Assembly (NCBI GenBank): GCA_037783545.1
Contig: JBBELK010000571.1
Location: forward strand, 806,001-870,000
From: Henricia sp. BOLD:AAB3569
Lineage: Eukaryota > Echinodermata > Asteroidea > Spinulosida > Echinasteridae
Length of the DNA stretch: 64,000 nt
Reading direction: 5' to 3'
A program made the position numbers and the translations under genes. Position 1 is the stretch's first letter, and every line of letters starts with the position of its first letter. Shown here piece by piece: positions 54,601 to 63,600 of this stretch. The notes under the pieces were generated by a model. The model ran no database searches and was not told where the DNA came from. It saw nothing but the letters and a program-made list of their open reading frames with translations.

Positions 54601-57600
54601 GGCCATGGTACTTTACCTTGCAATATCAGCATCAAATGAAGCAACCGGTGGGTTGAGTTTCTGGTATCTCCTGATGAAGGCGTCTTTGTTAACTCATTGA
54701 TCCCAGTGGGAATCGAACCCACAACCTTGCGAGTCAGTGACCTAAACTGGCCGGCCATGGTACTTTACCTTGCAATATCAGCATCAAATGAAGCAACCGG
54801 TGGGTTGAGTTTCTGGTATCTCCTGATGAAGGCGTCTTTGTTAACTCATTGATCCCAGTGGGAATCGAACTCACAACCTTGCGAGTCAGTGACCTAAACT
54901 GGCCGGCCACGGTACTTTACCTTGCAATATCAGCATCAAATGAAGCAACCGGTGGGTTGAGTTTCTGGTATCTCCTGATGAAGGCGTCTTTGTTAACGCA
55001 TTGATCCCAGTGGGAATCGAACCCACAACCCTGCGAGTGAGTGTCCTAAACTGGCCGGCCACGGTACTTTACCTTGCAATATCAGCATCAAATGAAGCAA
55101 CCGGTGGGTTGAGTTTCTGGTATCTCCTGATGAAGGCGTCTTTGTTATTACTCATTGATCCCAGTGGGAATCGAACTCACAACCCTGCGAGTGAGTGTCC
55201 TAAACTGGCCGGCCACGGTACTTTACCTTGCAATATCAGCATCAAATGAAGCAACCGGTGGGTTGAGTTTCTGGTATCTCCTGATGAAGGCGTCTTTGTT
55301 AACTCATTGATCCCAGTGGGAATCGAACTCACAACCTTGCGAGTCAGTGACCTAAAATGGCCGGCCACGGTACTTTACCTTGCAATATCAGCATCAAATG
55401 AAGCAACCGGTGGGTTGAGTTTCTGGTATCTCCTGATGAAGGCGTCTTTGTTGATCTCCCAAATCTCACGGTAACTGCCGAGAAAATATTTGATATGGGT
55501 CACTCCATAAAGTTGAGACATGGTGTCAATTCAACTAAATTTTCACCAAATATGTTTGCACTTACAAATCCCATACGTCAAACAGTACTAAAAAATGCCG
55601 GGGGTGCTATAAAAGCCAAAGTGACAGTGGCCAAATCTTCACGGTCCTACGTTTACTACAGCCGATTTCACGAAACTTTACGCAATTGCGCAAGTCCACT
55701 TACGCCATTACTTGCACAAAAATTTATGGCGAAAGTGGACTTGCGCAATTGCGTAAAGTTTCGTGAAATCGGCTGCTGGTATAGTGAGTTTGCCCTCTAG
55801 TTTTCTATGTATAATTCTATAGTCCTAAATCACCGAATGTAATGCACCTATCAATTGTTCCCCCCCCCCTCCCTCCACTCCCCCTCCCTCCACTCCCCCT
55901 CCCCCCCCCCCTCCCTCCCTCCACTCCTCCCTCCACTCCCCCTCCCTCCACTCCCCCTCCCCCCCCCCTCACGTTTTTCCTGCCCCAGGGTGGGGCATTT
56001 GATCCATGTATTTGTATACAAGAAGCGCATGTTTTGCACCCGAGGGTGGAAATTTTTGTCACCTAAATGTTGTGGGGCTTTTGTCACGAAAAAAGTTACA
56101 ATCCCCACCTCTTAGGTAAGGTAGCCCGGGGGAGGGGGGAGTGATGATTGATAGGTGCATAATCTTACTTGTCCCATGTTCCTAGGTACGTCATGAGGTG
56201 CTGTGCGTTGGTCTGCATCCCAGCATCAATGCCTTTCTGTATCTTTTTGGTTTCATCATCTTTCTCAATCATGCTGTTGATTGACTGGACAAATATATGT
56301 TTTTATGTGCCGTTTTTTTGTATATTCCCAACAACAACAAAAACCAACACACAAAAAAACAAAAACAGTGTTTTAAAATTAATGCAATCTGACATAGTAA
56401 CTAAAATCAAAGGACCTTTTGGTGAAACAGACAAAACTGTGTGTTTTGAGGCAGAATCTCGTATTAGGGTAATTTAAGTACCAAAAAATGATCATTGGAA
56501 TATCGACGTCAGGAAAAACACAAAGATCTAAACATGGTCTTTCATTGAAAGATGGATTATGTTCCATTTAACTTGAAAACACCTTGTTGAACGGAACATT
56601 CCGTCTTTCAACTCATGAAAATATTTGCACCACTGAACACATAAACATTGATTATTTACGACCAATGCACACATACGCTGTTATATTGCACTCCAGTCAA
56701 ACTTACAATGACAGAGCGTAAAATTTACAATCGATTGTCAGCACTTAACAATTTTAGGAGTTTTCAAGCCGTTTGCATTGGACTAAATTTTGAAAAATTA
56801 GCCATGATCTCCGTAGGTTTTGCCAAAATTAGTTGACTATAAACAACTAGATAAACAACTAGTCTTAGTTAGATCAGTGGATAAAATGATTTGATTGTAA
56901 TCCGCCCCTGTAATAACTCTCTTATGTACCTCCTTTGTTGAGCGTCGTCTTGTCAGAAGATCTGGCAATCTCTGAATGACCGATATCGCTGCTGTGAGAT
57001 GACTGCTTGTATTCATGACAATGGTGGCGAGTTTCTTCAGCGTGGGTGAAAACTCAACGGAATTCTGTTTGCAAAGAACATGTACAAGTGATTATTATTC
57101 ATACCTCATACATATTCATGAGGAGAGCCCCATTCTTATTGGTCCATTTACCATCACATGTCACAGGTTATTTTTGCTTTTTACCAGCCCTGGGCCAATT
57201 TCAAAGCGCTGTTTAGCACAAAATTTGCTTAGCACAGAATTTATTTGGTTTATATAACAAAACCGGGTTGCCAGCCAAGATCGTATGAATGATGTGTATT
57301 TATTAATATTTTATAAAAACAAAATTTGACAAACAATTTTGGCTGGTAACCCGTTTTACCAAGCAAATAAATTCTGTGCTAAGCAAATTTGTGTGCTAAA
57401 CAGCGCCATGAAATTGGCCGCGGGACATGTATTGTTCCTTTTTTATCAAGAGTAGCTGCGGGTTTTTTACCTACCTTAAAGAACCAGGGGTTCAACTCAT
57501 CAAGTAAAATTTTGGGTCAATGCAAATGATACAATGGCCTTTAAAAGACCTCTGGATTTTTCATGACCCTACCTTCTCTCCAGCTAACACCACTTTGACC

Positions 57601-60600
57601 CTGAATAACGGGTTAGGCATGGTTTTTCCGTCCCCGTTAATGGCGCGTGACAGCTCCTGTAGTGACCATTTGACGTTGAGTCGAAACGCTTCCTCTACCA
57701 TACGATCCATTTTCTCTGTGTAACGATGCCAGTTATTCTGAACCTGTCAATGCAAAATTCAGACAATAGGCAAGCATAACAGTATGGACCGTAAAATCCT
57801 GTGTATAAGGCACACCTGTGTGTAAGGCAAACCAACCACTGGGCAGATGCTCTACCAGCAGAGCTATAGGGCACATTGGTATACTCCCTCATGTTATCCC
57901 CAAGACATCCGACTCACCGGACAGATGCTCTACCAGCAGAGCTATAGGGCACATTGGTATACTCCCTCAGGTTATCCCCAAGACATCCGACTCACCGGAC
58001 AGATGCTCTACCAGCAGAGCTATAGGGCACAGTGTTATACTCCCTCAGGTTTTTCCCCAGGTCCTCTGACACACCAGGAAGATGCTCTAGCAGCTGAGGT
58101 ATAATGCACAGTGGTATACTCCCTCAGGTTTGCCCTATGAACCCAATTTTTCTCTCAGTGTGGTATGGGAGCACAACTGAGCAAAGTAAAGAATGCTGCT
58201 AAATCATGTCATGAAACGAGCCCTATAATCACGCTGAGCTATATTACCTCCTGCCCATCCAGTCTGAAGACCTCATACGTCCGTTTCATGGTGTGTACAA
58301 TATCTTCATGAATCATTTTCAGTCTCCTTTGAGCGTTAGCACGATGCCTGATTTGTTCCTCCTCGAACTCCAGACCTTCGTAAACCTTCTTGCCGTCAAT
58401 GTGTACCAGGAGGTTCTCGCTGATGCGCTTGCAGTTGCGCGAGATGGTCAAGTTGGCGATTTTGTAATCGTCGACGATCGTCTGCACCTGTTTCGCAAAA
58501 AGAAAAAGAAAAAACCCTCATATATTCAAGGATATCGTCAAAAAAACACTGATGTTTTGTAAACTAATCCATAAAATAGTGCAGTGATCACACCAACCTT
58601 TTTGCTTCCACAACCAAATTGAAGATTGCAAATTTCTTGTTTTCTCCCCACGTATACTATTTTATATAATTGTTAGGTCAGAACGAAATTCATTCTGAAC
58701 ACGCTCCTTTAAGCTAACACGGTACCTTGCTTGCATATTGTCTGCACTCCCCGATGAAGAAGTCCGATATCCCTTTGGAAGCCCATGTCAGCTTGGTAAG
58801 ACCTGGATGGATCTTCTTGTCAAGGTGTCGGATCCTTTCCCTAAAGAGACCTCGTTCTTCTACGGACAGGGCGGCGATAATCCTGCAAGAAACATCAAGA
58901 CAGACATACTACTCAAGAGTTGCACCGTAAACTGGTCACCGATTTTTAAAAAACAAAATTCATGTGCATTTTCTGAATAGTGTAGAATATCTAAGATAAT
59001 TTACGGCCAGTTAGACATGTCTCAGTATAATAGTTTTTGACACAAATGTGGACTAATGTCCATGAGTTAGGGAAATCTGGATACAGTGATAACTTGGCTC
59101 CACTGGGGTTTGAACCGCGGACCTTCTGCTTAACGAGCATACACCCTACCAATTGAGCTATGAAGCCAACTGGTAGTCTCGAAACACGGTATTGCAGTTG
59201 TTCCTCACTGATTGGGATTGGCTATCACGTGAGCTTTAGCTTCAGTCACATCGAAGCCGGCGTGTTCCCGGTGACCCACGGAGAGCCACGGTGCCGAGAC
59301 GGTGTCGTCCCGGAGCATCACGGTGTCACGGCGCCTCACGGCGCTTCACGGCGAGTCACGGTAGTTTAAAGCATGTTTAAAAATTATTTTTTGGCCCACG
59401 GCGTGCCACGTTTCATCACGGCTTATTACGGAGTGCCAAGGTGTCAAGACGGCGTGGCCCCGATCGACCACGGTTCGTCACGGTTCTCACGCCGTGGCTC
59501 GCCGTGACTCGCCGGGAGCCCTATGTGACTGTAGCTTTAGCAAGCCCTACAGAGTGATAAACCCTTCAATGAGATAACTGCCCCTCAGAGATCACTTACG
59601 ATACGACCCAAACCCGATAAGACCAAAATCCCAGAGTACTTTTTACTCTGAACAGAAATGAAACTGCACGGTGATTAGACTGCCGGCCGTGACTCACTAT
59701 CTCTGTACGTGTTTTAACATGTTTTGACCCTGTATTTGAAACTTCATATCCAGGGGCGTGTTCAATAGCACAATACGTATACCGGCATTGGCCTTACCGG
59801 CATACCGAGAACGTTGAATGCAACCGAACGCACGGTATTCCCAATACGTATTGCATCCTAACAATCCCAACTTGAACGTGGTACGCTTTCCATACCAAGA
59901 TGGCAGACGGAAAAATTGCAGCTACGACCTCGGGGTTTCAAGTTAATATTTTGCTTCAACATTAGAATTTCAAAGTGTTTATTTTTTGACTGTGGAAGAC
60001 CACCGCCAGCAGAGTCAGCAGCTTTGATTTGCAATTTAATTATCAGAATCTTCGCGTTTAGCGTGCAGCTGTAGTGCTTTGCAAACCGCGTTGTCTACAG
60101 TAGCCATGTTTGATCATACATTTTGGGATGCAGTCGTTCAACAAGCCGTTTCGGGTGCAGCATACCGACGCTGCCATACGTATTGCGGTATTGTGCTGTT
60201 GAACACGTCCCTGGACGCGATATTTTTTTCCGTACCGCTGTTTAGCGAACATTGCTTCTGATTGGTTTAACCCCTATGCATATGTTGCATACTGATGTGT
60301 TTTGTCGATAACTACCTCAACATAACCTCACACCATACCACACTTTTTCCTCAATTAATAGTGAAAAAAATTAATACGACTCAAAGGAGATTCGAACCTG
60401 CAATCTCTCGATTGATAGTACTACGTCTTAACCATTAGACTACCAAACGACTCGACAAACCCTTAAATTTTCTTTCTTATATCCTTTTATTTAATAACTC
60501 TTGAAGGCGCTATATAGAAAATATGAATATTCATTTACAGTGCACCAATCAGACACCTCGATGAAGCCCCATAGCGAATATGTGGTACAGAAAAAAATAT

Positions 60601-63600
60601 CGCTCCCTGGACTCTGTCCACTATGCAATATACCTGGGCTGTAGCAGCAACCTACCTGTTGTAGTCACGTACCACCAAGAGTACATTTTCCCTCAGGTTC
60701 CTCAGTTCTTCTCGCTTGAGATAGACTTCGGTGGCGTAATGTGGAATCTCAAACATTAACTTCTCCCAGTATTGAATCTCATTGAACAACTTCAGCAAGA
60801 TCCTACAGTGGCAATATGAGGCAACATCAAAAACAGACTGAGCATGTTTTTATTTTTACTTAAACTGAAGTGTATTTGGTATTCAAGCGCTCGTAGCTAA
60901 GTATTTTGCTTAACTTTGAGAAAGCAGATCTAGAGTAGGATATTTGAGCATATTACCGTATACGTACACCTCACACACACTGTATGCAATTTTGGCTGGT
61001 TTCGTTTTGGTGTTTTGTGTAAAAGTATGCTGATGAGAAGATGCAGGTTATGCGCATCCCGCGCAGTATTTGATTGGCTGTTTATGGAGTTCTGTGCCTT
61101 GCGTAAATTTGTGATGTCACAATTTGTCTTAGTGTTTTACTAACTAAAGTAAAAATCTAAGGAAACGTTTGAGGTAAGTAATTTTCTTAGCCAAGCTAAA
61201 TACTAAGTAAAGTTTTGATCTAATACCGCCCATCAATATCTAATCACTAGATGCAGCAATGCCCTCTAAATTTGAAGCCACCGTCCGCCATCTTAGTACT
61301 CCAAATACAATGCCTTACCTATAGACTGATCATACTGTCTTTACTAATCTAAATGTGTTAAATGGAATGCAAGTGATCGCATGGACCGGGTAGCAGTCTA
61401 GGCAAAGCATTGTATTGGGAGTACTATGGCGGCTGGTGTGTGGCTTCAATTCTCGTATAGCCAGCTGCTATTGCATACTGAATCCAGTATATAAAGATCA
61501 GTGATACCGCCCCATGTGCCAATATCTACCTGTCAAAGTTGACATCGAGCATAGCTGGTTTTTCAGCGCTTCTACACATCAGCGGGACGTCCAGTAACTT
61601 CATGCAGTCCTTATCTACAGTAGCAGCCCACTCATTGAATGTCTTGCGAATGAACTCGTCTAAGGCTGTGCTCAGCTGGTTGTATTGGGTGCGGGTTTCA
61701 GCACCTGTGCCTATGTGAGGCAGGAAATAGGCCTTGTCCAACACCTGTTGAAGGAACAAGTCAGTTTTAAAGGGCCCCTGAAATGGTGTTTTTATCAATG
61801 AAATCTGTGCTATGGAACTAGTCCATTAACTTACAATCATAAAAACCCTACTTGGGAGTTGTTTGGGGGGTTAAAATCAAGGTTTTTTAATTTTATGCTA
61901 ATGCAAATTTACATATGCATGAGCAAAGTGGTGATGTCACATTAGGAAAACACAGGAAAATCTCATTCAACTGTGCACAAAAGTTTCCACAATTTTCTCC
62001 AATTAGCTAAAACTTTTGTAACCTATGATGGTTTAGGTTTGTTTTACATGTTGCCTGTTGTAAACCATTAAAAAACTAAGGCTGGAAACTGCAGCATTTT
62101 TCCACAATTCCAGTTTGAAGTCTTGTTTTTTTCTTTGCTTTTCTGCTGTGTGTTCCTAACGTGACATGCCCCAAACAGCGCCCTCTTTCTGTGAGTTTAT
62201 GTGAAGAAATTTTGAAAGTTGAAAAATGCCACTTTTTATTCATGGGGCATCAAAATGAACAGTAGTATTGTCTTTCTACACAAGTAATCCTTCATATGCA
62301 GCAAAAACTGTGCATAAAGTTATTGAGCATTTCAGGGGCCCTTTAAGGTCAGCTAAGTATCAAGCCTTATCCCCAAACATGTTTCAGGACTTGAGATTAA
62401 CCAGGGCCACAGGCCTCATGCACTGCCGAGTTGGCCCCAATGCCCCCATCCTGAGATCTTACGACGTTACAATGCCCATAGGAAATCCACACAAATCTGT
62501 GAAGTAAACACACGCCCCATTTTGATGTAATTTAATCCATTTGGTAATACCTTCATTGATCGGTCAATGCGATTCTTGAGGGAGCGTGCCCAGTGCGCCT
62601 GTCCAACATATTTCGGCAGGAGAGGTCCGAGATTTGGGTTCTTTTTGGTTAGTTCCTTCTTGACTGCGTTGAGTTCATCGTTGAATAACGAGTACACTTC
62701 AACCGTCTTCTTGTCGATTGATCGTCTGATTGCCTGTATGAGGGAAATTAGCATTTAAACCTTGTATACAGGATTTTCAATGTTTCAACATTTTAACCAA
62801 CCATTGTTTTTCAATGCATCCAGATTTGTATCAAATTAATTCACCCCGGCAGTCCCTGGGTCACTATCCCTATAAAAAAAATAATAAAAAATCACTCATT
62901 CATATTTTTAATCAATCATTAAGACCGGTTTATACTTGATGCGAAAAGCGAACGCGAAATTTGACGTCACAACCATATTTTTACACCGCGAGTTTGTAAA
63001 AATCTGCGCAAGTGTTCACTACGAAATGTTTGACGTCAGATTTACGTCAGTTTTGCATTCACTTCCGCGTGAAGTATAAACGGGGCTTTAGACCGAAAAA
63101 CCTTACTGAAGTAGAAAATAGAAGTGATTCCAACTGTTAAATGTAATGATACCACTCAAGATGATATTGGTCTCAAATGCCGTCATTACGACGTTCTGAC
63201 GCGATGACCGTTACCCACCTCACGCGATGACAGATGTTGAAATGCGTCCAGTAATTCCGTGCCTTGGTCCACCGTGTTGATGGTCTCAAACGCCGTGATT
63301 ATGACGTTCTGACGCGATGATCACGTTAGGTTATGACCGTTACTCACCTCACGCGATGACAGATGTTGGAATGCATCCAGTAACTCCGTGCCTTGGTCCA
63401 CCGTGTTGATGGTCTCAAACGCCGTCATTACGACGTTCTGACGCGATGATCACGTTAGGTTATGACCGTTACTCACCTCACGCGATGACAGATGTTGGAA
63501 TGCATCCAGTAATTCCGTGCCTTGGTCCACCGTGTTGATGGTCTCAAACGCCGTCATTACGACGTTCTGACGCGATGATCACGTTAGGTTATGACCGTTA

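Noticed and set aside
55842-56115. Pro/Ser/Leu-rich open frames
   Set aside because: They arise from the CCCTCC tract and its complement in a MITE.
60368-60455. Functional tRNA gene
   Set aside because: A and B boxes are present but the acceptor stem does not pair and the anticodon arm is unclear; a SINE head is more likely.
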